Below are positions 11,666 to 22,510 of a DNA stretch of 64,000 nt, in pieces. Each line of letters starts with the position of its first letter. The stretch's first letter is position 1. Both the position numbers and the translations under genes were made by a program. The notes under the pieces are model-generated. The model searched no databases. It was given only the letters and a program-made list of their open reading frames with translations, and was not told the DNA's origin. Source of the DNA: Lucinisca nassula (Eukaryota > Mollusca > Bivalvia > Lucinida > Lucinidae); assembly GCA_963580285.1 (NCBI GenBank), contig OY757026.1, positions 88,510,651 to 88,574,650 of the forward strand. The letters run 5' to 3'.

Positions 11666-11861
11666 AAAAGTTCAGTCATTTTCCAAATCAGTTTTTTAGA
11701 AAACACAACCTGACACCCCTAAATTTTAAAATGGACTCCTGCAATATATAAGGAGGAAGATTCCATTTCGTACAAAAATTGTTAACATTGTGTGCGGTTG
11801 GCCCACACTGCATCAGTGTATTCTAAGACATGCCTTATAAAAGATATGGTTAATAGCCTTT

Positions 11862-11927
11862 TGCCGACCGTTCCAAGGCGGTTCTTCTGTTGTAGTTTAT
11901 TATTGTTGTAGTTCGTCTTTGCATGTA
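11862..11927 (+). mobile_element. Penelope-like tail fragment flanking a DNA transposon (left side)
   Basis: GACCGTTCCAAGGCGGTTCT followed by GTTGTAGTTTATT matches the PLE tail. The sequence resumes at 13853 (GTATTGCTAATATCTTTTTA), so the element between is an insertion. Confidence 0.6.
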
Positions 11928-12599
11928 TAGGTCGATGAATGTTTACTGAACATTACGTCACACGGGCCGGTCCATCTAATACCGTTATCTAGGGATGACA
12001 ATGTCACCAGTGAATGCAAACTTCTTAAATAAAAGCTGAAACTCATTCTCATGCGCAACAATGGAACACATTGTGTGAATTATAAAAGATAGAAAATAAA
12101 AAATTATGACAAAATTGTCGAGAAGAACTGCAAACTTAAAAACAAATACCTTACGCAATAATTTGATGGCAGGCATCGTTTTGAATGTAGGTTTACTGTA
12201 CGCAAACGAGCTTGTGAATAACAAATAGCCGAGTGGTTACAAGCTCAGAATCATTGAAGTGGTGAGGGCGAGGGGTGGAAGAGACACTCGAGCGGTGAAA
12301 TTATTTTTTTTCTTTTTTTTCTGCATTATATTTTTCGTGTTGTTTTTTTTTGTTGTTTTTAATATTAGTATGTTATTCATTATTTTCAAATTTCAGCGAT
12401 ACTTATTAACTTGAATTTCATAATTTTAGAATTTCATATTTCGAAATTGCATTACAAAAACAGTTTTGATTGTTCGGCAGTGTCGGTAGATTCATCACCC
12501 TCAGAAGCAGTCTCAGTAAACTCTAACGTCACTGTCAGAGTCCATGGGGTTACTGATTCGTTCCATTTCAACAGCGATGTCACTTTTACAATTGTCCTG

Positions 12600-12698
12600 T
12601 TCAGGCCCCGCCCATTTGGGCTTGAAGATGGGCTGCACGATGCTTCCACGCAGAGCAGAAACCAACCACACGAGTACTGTAAACAGCTTAGAGGATCT
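12600..12698 (+). mobile_element. SINE-like family A, left half
   Basis: CCCGCCCATTTGGGCTTGAA to CTTAGAGGATCTA. It continues at 13070 with AGCCTGCCCAGGCAAAGCGG after a PLE tail. Confidence 0.75.
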
Positions 12699-13069
12699 AA
12701 AAATAGAAGTGGAGGCAATGATCAGGAATCGATACAATTAACCCACAGCTCCCACCAGAGACATCCAAGGGAAAGAAACGCAAACATGTAACAAAAGACG
12801 CCAATGGAAACACCAACAGCGGAAAGCCAAAAGGACAGTTATTTTCCCACAAAATGGCCAATAGGCTATCCAAAATAAAATAATATAAGTGACACAAACA
12901 CCCAAAGACAAACCATAACAAACATAAACCGCGACAGAAGAACCGCCTTGGAACGGTCAGCGGAAACGAATTCCACTGGGGGGCTCAAATCGATTTTACG
13001 TGGCCACAGTCCTCGCCCTTACTTCCGTCGCGATTAAGACAACTACTTTCAGTCCGCATAAAGGCCTCC
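12699..13069 (-). mobile_element. Penelope-like 3' tail inserted in SINE-like family A
   Basis: Minus-strand PLE tail from its terminal CACTTCTA end (at 12705) to a break at AAGGCCTCCT. The host repeat is cut between GAGGATCTA and AGCCTGCC, the same place as in the copy at 60.58/63.31 kb. Confidence 0.8.
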
Positions 13070-13262
13070 TAAGCCTGCCCAGGCAAAGCGGTGCGCGTCG
13101 GCCCGTCCATGCTTATAAACCCTATTGGTTTCATTGGGCGACAGGGCTTGGGATGCCATTTCATCATAATGTCGGGTAAGAGTCCAACAAAATTGGAAGA
13201 AACGTCTCCAAAATGACCAATACAGTGCTGACTCGGACGTTAAACCTCAAATCAAACAAAAC
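13070..13262 (+). mobile_element. SINE-like family A, right half
   Basis: AGCCTGCCCAGGCAAAGCGG through CATTGGGCGACAGGGCTTGG to CGGACGTTAAACCTCAAATC and a CAAAC tail. Confidence 0.8.
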
Positions 13263-13560
13263 AATAGTCCTGTTCAGCCTTTTCGACATGTGTTAAGCAA
13301 GCAGACCATTCTTTTTCAACAATGCTTCCAATGCCTTCTTCGATCAGAGCCTTTATATATGTTACGCGAAGCTGAAAATTTGATTGGACAGCATAACCTT
13401 TCAAATTTCCCCATATCATCTTTTTGGCAATCAGATCAGGATGGTATGGTGAAAGCCGCAGAATTGTGTGCCCGTGTCTCTTCTTCAAAAGCTGGTCAAC
13501 TCGATAAGAAGGAGCTGGTTTATTACGCTTGCAAAGTTCCAAAAGCTCAGGCTTGAACAT
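13252..13560 (-). pseudogene. DDE transposase C-terminal fragment (IS630/Tc1-like)
   Basis: The 102-residue frame contains PELLELCKRNKPAPSYRVDQ and LRLSPYHPDLIAKKMIWGNL. The latter aligns with the PYHPDLNPIE-IW motif of IS630/Tc1-type DDE transposases. At the place of the final catalytic acid the sequence reads AKK, so the glutamate appears lost. The N-terminal two thirds, including the first two acids, is not recognisable. It lies inside the inverted ends at 11928-13852 and is probably the remains of that element's own transposase. Confidence 0.6.
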
Positions 13561-13637
13561 TTCTTGCCACAGGCTGCATAAAACTGTGTATTAAAGGAAA
13601 AAAAGGACGAAAAATAAAAATGTTATTCAAAATTTGA

Positions 13638-13716
13638 GATTCGAACCTACGACCTTCGGGTAATTAGTTCTTTAAAGTTTATGTATCTAACCAATACCGC
13701 CACATCATATTCCTGC
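13638..13716 (-). pseudogene. tRNA-like sequence (possible SINE head)
   Basis: The minus strand has TGGCGGTATTGGTTAGATAC followed 50 bp later by GTCGTAGGTTCGAATCTC, which fits the spacing of an A-box-like and a good B-box element. Stem pairing is poor, so a functional tRNA is unlikely. Confidence 0.4.
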
Positions 13717-13852
13717 AACGATGTCATATCAGAATAATATACAGCAAAGATTTTGTGAATTAAGCGAGGGAAAAGTTGGTAACCCCTACATAACGGTTTC
13801 CGATGGAATAGTCCGTATGACGTAGTGTTCAGTAAACAGTCATCGATCTATA

Positions 13853-14500
13853 TGTATTGCTAATATCTTTTTATTTTGGATAGCTGTTTGATTATTTTGT
13901 GGGAAGGTAACTGTCGTTTTGGCTTTTCGCTTGAATGTGATTTTTTATTTTTATTTTAGTGAATATAAAAACCTTATATGGGTGTGAGGGATGGATGGAA
14001 AAAATCCGTTCCGAGGGTCACTGTCCGGAATCACGAAGCTTGCCGAGTGATGCCGGACAGTGAGCCCGAGGGACGGATTTTTCTATCCATCCTTCATCCC
14101 ATATAAGAATCTTTTTCTTGCATACCTTCCACTTCTTAGCGTGGATTTCTAATGATGCAGTAATTTCGGTTACCGACGTCCGCAATATTGTGATGACACT
14201 ACGGGAATGTTTAGTGACGTCACGTAACATGCAGTGACGTCAAACTTAACGGCGGCGCATATGAGGTCGTATTCAACCAATGCATTTATCAAACACGCAA
14301 GCATATTCGATTTTGGGTAAGAACACCAGAGTTAGAACAGAATTTCTATCCCAAGCTAAAAGTATGCGTTTTTTTTTATCTGGTGTGCAAGAAATTGTTG
14401 TCTGTCGGTGTTTCTTTCCCTTTGGTGTCTTGGATGGGAAATGTGAGGTGTTTGTATCGATTCCTGACCCGTGCCTTCATTTCTGTCATAAAACTTATGT
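13853..14500 (+). mobile_element. Penelope-like tail (right part), split by a hairpin MITE
   Basis: CTTTTTATTTTGGATAGCTG and GAAGGTAACTGTCGTTTTGG match the tail, which then resumes at 14405 with TGTTTCTTTCCCTTTGGTGT and ends in TCATTTCTGT. About 430 bp of fold-back element (13960-14395) lie between. Confidence 0.65.
13960..14395. mobile_element. Fold-back MITE, GGATGGA...CCGTCC family, copy 1
   Basis: A long stem near 13975-14105 (ATATGGGTGTGAGGGATGGA against TCCATCCTTCATCCCATAT) has ATCACGAAGCTTGCCGAGTG at the tip. The trailing part has GTGACGTCACG and ends in TCTGGTGTGCAAGAAA. The copy at 34.69-35.09 kb has the same order. Confidence 0.75.
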
Positions 14501-14684
14501 AAATAGTTTACAAGGAATGACTATCAAGAACAAAATTCAACTTTCGCAAACTATTATTCGGGGCCAGGCTTTAGACGTTATATAATATTTATGCTGGTGC
14601 CATGTGTCATCGTTAGAAAGAAAGATAAGTAAATAGTTATAACAATTCACTTCTTTAATTGTCTCATTATTCCGACTCTCACCC

Positions 14685-14975
14685 TTCGGGGCTTGAAGAA
14701 ATAGTTTGGCTGCATGATGCTTACACGCAGAGCTGAGACTGACCGCTCATGAGTACTTATAAACCGCTTAGAACTTCTAAGACTACCAAGGCAAAGTTAT
14801 GCGAGTCGGTCTGTCCATGCATATGACACCCTATTGGTTTCATTGGGCGACAGGGCTTGAATTGTCATTTCATCTCAATTTCGGGTAAAAGTCCCACATA
14901 ATTGGAAGCAACGCCTCCAAAATGACCTAAATAGTGTTGACGGGGACGTTAAACCTCAAATCAAACAAACAAAGT
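14685..14975 (+). mobile_element. SINE-like family A, full-length copy
   Basis: Head CCCTTCGGGGCTTGAAGAAA, middle TTACACGCAGAGCTGAGAC, then GGTTTCATTGGGCGACAGGG and tail GACGGGGACGTTAAACCTCA with (CAAA)n. It is one of three uninterrupted plus-strand copies. Confidence 0.85.
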
Positions 14976-15146
14976 CTCATTATTGATTGAAGTTGAGAAT
15001 GATTTGATATGTTAGTTTACCTAGAAATGAGGAGAGCTGCTGACTTTGACGGATTGAATTTTACTAGTAACCATCGTTTCTTCCGTCGGTGGATGACCTC
15101 TAAGTCGAAGTGTAATTGACTAGATCGTTCACTACCTAATACATGG

Positions 15147-15775
15147 AGGATCTTACATGAGTGTTCATGTTTTGTTGAATTTATTTAACGAGTTGAGGAA
15201 AAGAGATAAAATGCGAGGCTTTCCCTTTTCCTCAACGAGTTTAATAGATTCAATAAAACATGAGCACGAATGCAAGATTCTATTTATCATATTATGGCCT
15301 TTTAAACGCATTTTATTCACGATTGTTTACAAAAAATATCAATTATACGCCATTAGTACACGCGACCTCGTTAAGGACGTCGCACATGTAACGTTACAGG
15401 ACGTGTGTGTGTGTGTGTGAATTCGGATTTAACGTCGCTTTCAACAATTTTTCAGTCATATCACGACGGAGTCTGGTTGCGACAGGGAGCTCAATGCTCA
15501 CTTTTACAGTGCTGCCTAACTAAAGTATCATGTCCCAGACACATTACATGATACCACACCCAGTCACATTATCCTGACACTGGGTCGAACAGTCCTAGCT
15601 CTACCCCGTAAATCTGAGTTCCAAGCGAGGAGCAGCTAGTACCATTTTTAACGACTTTGGTATGTCGCGGCCCCGTTACAGGACAGTGGATAATTTGCAT
15701 ATTTAATCCACTAGTGGATTATCGAATTTATAACATGGCGTTATTACACTCTCAGGCGTGACGTCATGTGATAAA
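15147..15775. mobile_element. GAGTTGAGGAAAAGGG hairpin element, single-copy version 2, with SINE insert
   Basis: The hairpin TTTAACGAGTTGAGGAAAAG with its inverse is followed by GACCTCGTTAAGGACGTCGC and, after the SINE insertion at 15403-15674, by TAATTTGCATATTTAATCCA and GGCGTTATTACACTCTCAGG. Confidence 0.7.
15403..15674 (-). mobile_element. tRNA-derived SINE with GACGTTAAAC tail, 5'-truncated, 10 bp target duplication
   Basis: Minus-strand copy of the element at 60008-60354. The (GT)n end and inverted tail GGATTTAACGTCGCTTTCAA come first, then GTCTGGTTGCGACAGGGAGC and GACTTTGGTATGTCGCGGCC. It stops within the tRNA-like head. GTTACAGGAC flanks it on both sides (15393-15402 and 15675-15684), as expected from target-primed integration. 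Confidence 0.92.
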
Positions 15776-15834
15776 AGCTGGTATCATCAGCAAAAGACGA
15801 TTGTTGGCACTGACCCTTGAAACTATGTCGTTGA

Positions 15835-16060
15835 TATACAGTAGAATTCAAATATTAAGACCACCGTTGGAACTGTTCAAAGTGGTCTTAAAGACCATTT
15901 TAACAGTCCCCAAGGTGACCTCTGACCAGAGGACATTGTGTGCAGAAAACACGAAGAAAGAGTAACTGCACCATTATTAATAAGCCTTCCCAATTAGTCA
16001 TAATTATAGGGGGTCTTCGTGGCGGAATTTCACCGTATATGTAGAACAACAGTCGTCCCG
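15835..16060. mobile_element. TATTAAGACCACC MITE, copy 1
   Basis: Starts CAGTAGAATTCAAATATTAAG and ends CGGAATTTCACCGTA. It contains an inverted pair around GTGGTCTTAAAGACCA and the block GACCTCTGACCAGAGGACA also seen at 57.7-57.9 kb. Confidence 0.6.
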
Positions 16061-16318
16061 AAATTGAGTCTAGTGGTACACCAGCTTCTACAGAGACCCA
16101 GTCAGAACAGACTCCCGGGATAGCTACCTTTGTTTCCTATTTAATTAGTAACTAACTAGTAACTAGCCATCGCAAATGTGTTGTATCCGTCCCTGCTTAT
16201 TTGAGTTCTCTGTGCCAAGCACAGTCAAAAGCTTTGCTTACGTTCCAGAAGAGTGCCCTTACTTCTTTGACGTAATCGAGAGCCTTACAAAAAGTCTTGT
16301 AAATATCAACTAGTTGGT

Positions 16319-16531
16319 TTAACCCTTTTCTTGCTGAATATTCATTTAAGCCACACCCATTTCTGTCAAGCAACCAATCGAATTACTTGATGTAATTTAT
16401 TGCTGCAAATTCATAAAGTGAATGCCAAACAGTGTAGATCCTGATCAGATGGCTTCTTCAGAAGCCATCTGATCTGGATCTACACTGTTTCCAAATATAG
16501 GGGTTGTCGTGAACAGCAGGATAAGAGTTAA
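16319..16531. mobile_element. TTAA-flanked MITE, copy 2
   Basis: TTAACCCTTTTCTTGCTGAA at the left and CAGCAGGATAAGAGTTAA at the right. The central hairpin has arms GATCAGATGGCTTCT and AGAAGCCATCTGATC within CAAACAGTGTAG/CTACACTGTTT. Confidence 0.88.
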
Positions 16532-16960
16532 GGTTGAGTCGCCAGGAACGAAACCAGATTGAAGAGATGGTATTGCATGTTGGTCAAAAAAAAGTTAAAC
16601 ATACGCTTATTAACGATACTTCCGTTATTTCGACTACTGCAGAGAGATAGGTCTGCAGTTCGAAACAAGAGAAGGATCGCCCTCTTTTGCCGGTGGGCGT
16701 AGTATTCGCCTATTTCATGAGGTCGGGCAAAATAGAAATAGACAAAGGAAAATTAAATAGGTCACATGGCGGTTTTGATAAGGGAGTAGTTAATTCTTTC
16801 AAAATTTTATAATTAACGCTATCTTTCCTGAGGATTTACCTAATTGTAAAGTTTCAAGAATACTTTGGACCTGACTTGTTTTGAAATGTTTGTTTTGTAG
16901 AGAAAGTCCATCGCGAATGGTGGAGTAGGGAAGGCTAGATAATAGGACTTGATAACTAAA

Positions 16961-17235
16961 TAGAAGTGAAGGCAATGATCAGGAATCGATTCATTTAACC
17001 CACAGCTCCCGTCCGAGACACCAAAGGGAAAGAAACAGAAACATGAAACAACGGACCCTAGTAGAAACATCAACAGCGGAAAGCCAAAAGGACAGTTACT
17101 TTCCCCGGCACAAAATGGCCAGCTGGCTGTCAAAAACAAAATAATATAAGCGATATAAACACACAAAGACAAACCATAATAAAAAAACCCGCGATAGAAG
17201 AACCGCTTTGGAACGGTCAGTGAAATTAATTCCGC
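16961..17235 (-). mobile_element. Penelope-like 3' tail, solo copy
   Basis: Minus-strand tail starting from GAAGTGAAGGCAATGATCAG and CCAAAGGGAAAGAAACAGAA, ending near CGCTTTGGAACGGTCAGTG. No coding part. A (CAAA)n tract follows at 17395-17434. Confidence 0.75.
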
Positions 17236-17461
17236 TGAATCAAGAAGGGCAGTTGTCAGTTTCTGTGGGAAAAATGTGCACCGTACTGGTTAACCGCTTA
17301 CGTATAAGCCTGCCCAGGAAAACTGTGGATAGGTAAACTGACCGGCTCAAAACCGAAGAAAGATTGTGTTGACTGGGCCGTTTAACTGCAATGCAAACAA
17401 ACAAACAAACAGACAAAAACAAACAAACAAACAAAATATATTCCGTTAATATCATCAAATT

Positions 17462-17785
17462 TATCAATCGTTTGTTTGTTTGACTTCAGGTCCCCGTCAA
17501 CTCTGTATTGGTCATTTTAGACGTCCCCGTCAACACTGTATAGGTCATTTTTGAGACGTTGCTTCCAATTTTGTGGGACTTTTACCCGACATTGAGATGA
17601 AATGACTTTTCAAGCCCTGTCGCTTATTTGCATGGACGGTCAGACTCTCACAAGTCTGGCCTGGGCAGGCTTAGATCCTCTCAGGGGTTTACCAGTGCGC
17701 ATGTGCGGTCGGTTTCAGCTCTGCTTGGAAGCATCATACAGCCCATCTATTTCTTCAAGCCCCGATGGGCGGAGGCCGAGTTGAT
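17462..17785 (-). mobile_element. SINE-like family A with duplicated tail
   Basis: The inverted tail appears twice (GTCCCCGTCAACTCTGTATT near 17490 and GTCCCCGTCAACACTGTATA near 17522), then GACATTGAGATGAAATGACT and head CCCCGATGGGCGGAGGC. The second tail copy suggests two insertions or a local duplication. Confidence 0.75.
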
Positions 17786-18029
17786 CAATCGTGGTTTATT
17801 ACAGTGATCAGTATATTTTGCTGCTCTACTTTACTATCACGTGAATCTTGGAGTCGACATAAAAATAAACTTTTGACTTTAGTTACGAAACTATCGATCA
17901 CCCTTGGCACCAGAAGGAAGAAAAAAAAATCTCACAGGGAACGAACACAAAAACAAGATGGAAAAATAACCATCACTTCCGCCAAAGCTCTCAACAACAA
18001 TGCGCGATACTATTTTAACTCAAAATTAA

Positions 18030-18200
18030 ACCATGTATGCCTAGCGGCCCTTTTTTGGTCATTGCCAAACAGTGCAGACCCAGATCAGACGTCGCAAAAG
18101 GCGGTGTCTGATCAGGGTCTACACCATTTGCTGAAGGTACATGTTCAAGCATTTTTTGAAAACTTACCACTGACAAAACAAACATGACACTCTTATAATT
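18030..18200. mobile_element. ATCAGACGCCGC hairpin MITE, diverged copy
   Basis: CATGTATGCCTAGCGGCCCT, then GCCAAACAGTGCAGACCCAG and a stem around CAGACGTCGCAAAAGGCGGTG. Same order as the left arm of the element at 22511-22804. Confidence 0.7.
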
Positions 18201-18714
18201 GGAAACTTATAAGGTTGGAGATTCCATTGTCATATGTGGGTTAAAGAACGATACAAGAACCACCGCCTTAGTAGGTTGCCAGCACAAGCTTCATTTGCGG
18301 ATGGGGAGGGGATGGGGGTGCTTTACGACCCGATAATGCCGGCAAAACGTCGCCGTAGTTTTAAACGTAATACTTAACGTTGAACACAAAATATTCGGTT
18401 CGGATAATGGTTTCCTAACATAACTAGAGCTATTACTAAAGGTGATGAATACCCCCACAAAAACTGCCTTGATAGTACAACAGCGGCATTTTGCAATTTT
18501 TTTCACTTGAAAGGGGCCATAAATATGTCGAAAATTGACGAATTGTAGTGGAAATCGAACTTGACCTGTATTTTATGATGTTACATCAGTGTACCAAAAA
18601 TTATAAAAATCGGTGGAGCGCTTTTTGAGTTATCGTCTGGAAACCAAGTCAACAGACCGACCGACAGACAGACCGACAAGCTCACTCCTATATACCCCCC
18701 CCCCCCAATCAATG

Positions 18715-20499
18715 CGTCAATGGTTCTGGAGAAGGAGGTTTTTTAAAGGTTTTTACCATATTTGGGCATGACAAACATCTTGATCATGTGACCTGGACCA
18801 TCCAAATAAAGTTTTGTTCTCCAAATGAAATTGACCAAGTGGTGTTAGAGAGAAAATGCTTTACTATGTAAATGGACCTGCAATACAAGTGACCTTGGGC
18901 CAAAGTCACCAAATGACCTTGACCATAAGCATTCATAGACATTCATTTTTAACCTATTCTCATATCACAGACCACACTATCTTTCGAAAAAAAATGCATT
19001 GATTTAACCTATTTCTCATTGAAAAGCCTAAGGAGCCAAATTTGACCTTGGCGTAAAATTGGTCAAGGTCAACCTAGTGTAATCATTTTCGCAAACTTGG
19101 TAGTACTCAGTCACCCGATGCTACATACCAAGATTCAAGACAATCGGTCCAGTGGTTCTGGAGAAGAAGATTTTTTAAGGTTTTACCATATTTTGGCATG
19201 GCGGCCATCCTGGTCATGTGACTTGGACCATCCCAATAAATTTTTGTTTACTATGTGTCCTAAGGCAGCATATAAATTTTAAATGAAATTGGCCCAGTGG
19301 TGTAAGAGAAAATGGATTCTAATATGTAAATTGACCTGCAATACAAGTGACCTTGGGCCAAGGTCAATAAATGTCCTGGACCCTAAGCATTCACAGGCCT
19401 TCATTTTTTACCCATTCTCATATCAAGGACCACAATATTTTTCGAAAAATGCATTGATTCACCCTTTCTTCAATTGAAAATCCTAAGGATCCAAATTTGG
19501 CCTTGACATAAAATAGGTTAAGGTCAACCTAGGGTCATCAGTTTTGCAAATTTGGTAGTACTTAGTCACCCGATGCTACATACCAAGTTTCAAGACAATA
19601 GCCCTAGTGGTTCTGGAGAATAAGTTTTTTTTTAGTTTTTTTTATCATATTTGGGCATGGCGGCCATCTTGGTCATGGACCTGGACCATCCGAATAATTT
19701 TTTGTTCCCTTAGTGTCCTAAGGCTGCATATAAAATTTAAATGAATTGAAAAAGTGCTGTCAGAGAAAATGTATTCTAATATGTCAATAGACCCGCAATA
19801 CAAGTGACCTTTGGCCAGGGTCAGTGAATGACCTTGACAATTAGCATTCACAGGCATTCATGTTTACCTATTCTCATATCACAGACCACAATATTATTTC
19901 GAAAAATGCATTGATTTACCTATTTCCCATTGAAAAGCCCAAGGAGCCAAATTTTGACCTTGGCGTAAAATAGGTCAAGGTCAACCTAGGGGCATCATAT
20001 CTGTAAACTTGGTAGTACTCAGTCACCTAATGCTACATACTAAGTTTCAAAATAATCGGCCCATTGGTTCTGGAAAAGAAGATTTTTTTAGTTTTTTTTA
20101 CTATATTTGGGTATGGCGGCCATCTTGGTGGACCGTTCGAACAAATTTTCGTTTCCTCACTGTCCTAAGGCTGTATATAAAATTTAATTGAAATTGGCCC
20201 AGTGGTTTCAGAGAAAATGTATTTTGGAATGTCAATGGACGTACAATTCGAGTACCTTGAACCGAGGTCAGTGAATGACCTTGACCTTAAGCACTCATGG
20301 AAATTCAGTGTTTACCTTTTCTCGTGTCACAGACCACAATTTTTTTCGAAAAATGCATTGATTTACCCTTTTCCCATTGAAAAGCCTAAGGAGCCAAATT
20401 TGACCTTGGCAGAAAATAGGTCAAGGTCAACTTTGGGTCATCATATTTGCAAACCTCGTAGTTCTCAGTCACCGGATGCGACATTCCAAGTTTCAAGAC

Positions 20500-20533
<34 letters not shown>

Positions 20534-20690
20534 TAAGGGTTACACCCTATTGGGAATTGTGGTCATCTTGGTCATGTCACCATACTTGCAAACTTTCGTT
20601 CCCCCATTGCCAGGAGGGTGCATATTATTTTTAATTGGAATTGGCCCTGTGGTTTCAGAGAAGAAGACATTTGATTAGCTGGAGACGGAC
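18715..20690. repeat. Tandem array, unit about 430-457 bp, more than four copies
   Basis: GGTTCTGGAGAAGAAG recurs at 18722, 19154, 19609, 20066 and 20512, spacing 432, 455, 457 and 446 bp. Each unit includes TGACCTTGG blocks, a GGCCATCTTGGTCATG-like block and GAAAAATGCATTGATTTACC. The array ends in GACGGACGGACGGGCGGACG near 20687. It is preceded at about 18600 by a partial unit whose ending is (GACC/GACA)n. No open frame is conserved between units. Confidence 0.93.
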
Positions 20691-20947
20691 GGACGGGCGG
20701 ACGACTGAGGCCTACCATCCTTTAAGCTGCCCCGGAGCCTTCGGCTCAGGGGAGCTAAAATGTCCAGCACTGCGATCAACCATGATTCGGTCAACAACCA
20801 TGCGTGCAGTCTCCGCAAGATTTCCGATTTTTTTATAATGCGAAATGGTCTTTTTGAATTTCTCTGAAAAACAGGTTTCCCAACATTTTTTTTTATTTGT
20901 AAATAAAGTCTCCGAAAATACAGGTTCCGATATAATTTCTTAACCAA

Positions 20948-21340
20948 TTCTACTCGATATACATTAAAAATCCTATATTAAGACCACCTTAGGAACCTAA
21001 ATGTGGTCTCTTAACCCTTGTCCTGCTGAGCCCGGATATGCATTTTCTTTGAAACAATGTAGATCCAGATCAGATGGCTTCTGAAGAAGCCATCTGATCA
21101 GGATCTACATTGTTTGTCATTTAGGTTGTGAATTTGTTGTAATAATTTGCATCAAGTAATCTGATTGGTTGATAATCGGTAGTGGGTGTGGCATATATGA
21201 ATATTCAGCAGGACAAGGGTTAATAGGATACACAAGGTGTAGTAAACAAAGAAAGAGTCACTAAAACCTTCTTAATAAGCTTTTAAAAGCAGATTCAATC
21301 TTAATTTTAGGTGGTCAGCGAAATTTTACTGTACCTTGTT
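20948..21340. mobile_element. TATTAAGACCACC MITE, copy 2, hosting another MITE
   Basis: CCTATATTAAGACCACCTTA on the left and AGGTGGTCAGCGAAATTTTACTG on the right belong to the same element. The middle is occupied by the TTAA-flanked MITE at 21011-21223. Confidence 0.65.
21011..21223. mobile_element. TTAA-flanked MITE, copy 3
   Basis: TTAACCCTTGTCCTGCTGAG and CAGCAGGACAAGGGTTAA are perfect inverted ends of 14 bp or more next to the TTAA. The central stem is CAGATGGCTTCTGAAGAAGCCATCTG. 213 bp in total. It lies within a different MITE. Confidence 0.92.
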
Positions 21341-21463
21341 GCAATATTTTCAAGCAAACATATTTTTCAATCATTTCATAGTATCTGTGGAAAAACTTCG
21401 AAAAGGAGCCGGCGCATGGCAAAACGCGCATGTACAATAGCAATAACTAAACCAAGACCAGAC

Positions 21464-21616
21464 GAGCCTCCGTGGCATAGTGGGTAAGAGCGCTGACTCT
21501 TAATCAGGTGGTCTCTCACCACTGGTTCGAGCCCGGGTGGGGTCACACGAGACGCCAAGTTCTGCAACGAAAGTTCAGGCGGATCTTCACCGGGTACTCC
21601 GGTTTTCGCCCACCTC
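21464..21616 (+). mobile_element. tRNA-Lys-like SINE, left part (split)
   Basis: The head GCCTCCGTGGCATAGTGGGT with GACTCTTAATCAG and B box GGTTCGAGCCC resembles tRNA-Lys(CTT). The body GAGACGCCAAGTTCTGCAAC to TTTTCGCCCACCTC follows. The element breaks at GCCCACCTC and resumes at 22144. Confidence 0.85.
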
Positions 21617-22143
21617 CATTATGTTATTATATATTTACATTTCCAGTGTAAAGTCTAATGTATACCTATAGAAAACCATGCAGTTCATACTTCCTTGATG
21701 ATGATTTCCATGATTTTCAGTGACGTCCACTGAAGTCAGCCTAAACCATAGTTCTCTACGGGCGTTGGTGACGTCAACGCTGTTCCGGTCTTTGTAGAAA
21801 AACAGCGTGCAAATGTGTTTCAGCTTTAAAACATTGCCCTGTAAACATTTTTCGCTCAGTGATGAGGGACAAACAATGTTACTATAAAAAATGAACTTAT
21901 TTTTTTCTGCTTTTCATGAAAGTATGAATGACAGTAGGTCGCTAGCTAAGTTTACATGAGCCCCTTCCGGGTTACTTTGCACGCGACCCACTGCGTTCAT
22001 ACTTTCATGAAAAGCAGAAAAATAAAATTCGTTTCTTAAATTGATATGATTACGTCGATGTCGATTCTGGAATTTACCCCTTTTTCTGAATGTGTCGACT
22101 CATCAGGCCAGTATTGTTTGCATTAAGGACATGAAGTTTTTTT
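21617..22143. mobile_element. Fold-back MITE, CATGAAAGTATGAA family, copy 2, inserted in a SINE
   Basis: Arms CTTTTCATGAAAGTATGAAT (about 21911) and TTCATACTTTCATGAAAAGC (about 21998) are the inverted core. ACGTCAACGCTGTTCC and AGCGTGCAAATGTGTTTCAG lie to the left. The bounding sequence GCCCACCTC occurs at 21608-21616 and 22144-22152 and reads as a 9 bp target duplication. Confidence 0.65.
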
Positions 22144-22212
22144 GCCCACCTCTGATTGACGATCGGCTCGACATTAGTGAAATAATCATGAAAGGGCCGT
22201 AAAACTCAAACA
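22144..22212 (+). mobile_element. tRNA-Lys-like SINE, right part
   Basis: GCCCACCTCTGATTGACGAT, CGGCTCGACATTAGTG and GAAAGGGCCGTAAAACTCAA complete the 3' end of the SINE begun at 21464, with an A-rich tail. Confidence 0.8.
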
Positions 22213-22510
22213 AAAAAGACTAACCTATGCCTCGTAGCAGTTTTCACCTGAAATTTTAATCACCGCTGTATTATGCATATGAACAAGCTGGTCTTGTTGT
22301 TTACTTCAGCTGCATGTCTTTTTGTTGTAGAATTTGCCTTGCGCCGGCTCATTAAGGAACTCCTGTAATGACATCATAACAAACAGAAGTTTTGTTATAG
22401 ACTGACGTAATGAGGAATTATTACGTCGATTTTGCAGTTTTTACTCCCTTACTTGAATGTGTCAACTCATCAGGCCAGCACTGCTTGCTTGAAGGACACG
22501 AATTTTTGGT

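Larger units (their letters stand above)
11928..13852. mobile_element. DNA transposon of about 1.9 kb with long inverted ends, decayed
   Basis: The left end GATGAATGTTTACTGAACAT is repeated in inverse at the right end (TGTTCAGTAAACAGTCATCG), and similarity continues inward for about 60 bp through CCGTTATCTAGGG against the inverse of CCCCTACATAACGG. Inside are a DDE transposase C-terminal remnant on the minus strand (13252-13560), a tRNA-like stretch near 13640-13715, and a nested SINE-like copy carrying a PLE tail (12600-13262). The flanks are two parts of one PLE tail. Confidence 0.65.

Noticed and set aside
21464..21540. A functional tRNA-Lys gene
   Set aside because: The head is followed by a conserved non-tRNA body seen in other copies with target duplications, so it is a SINE.
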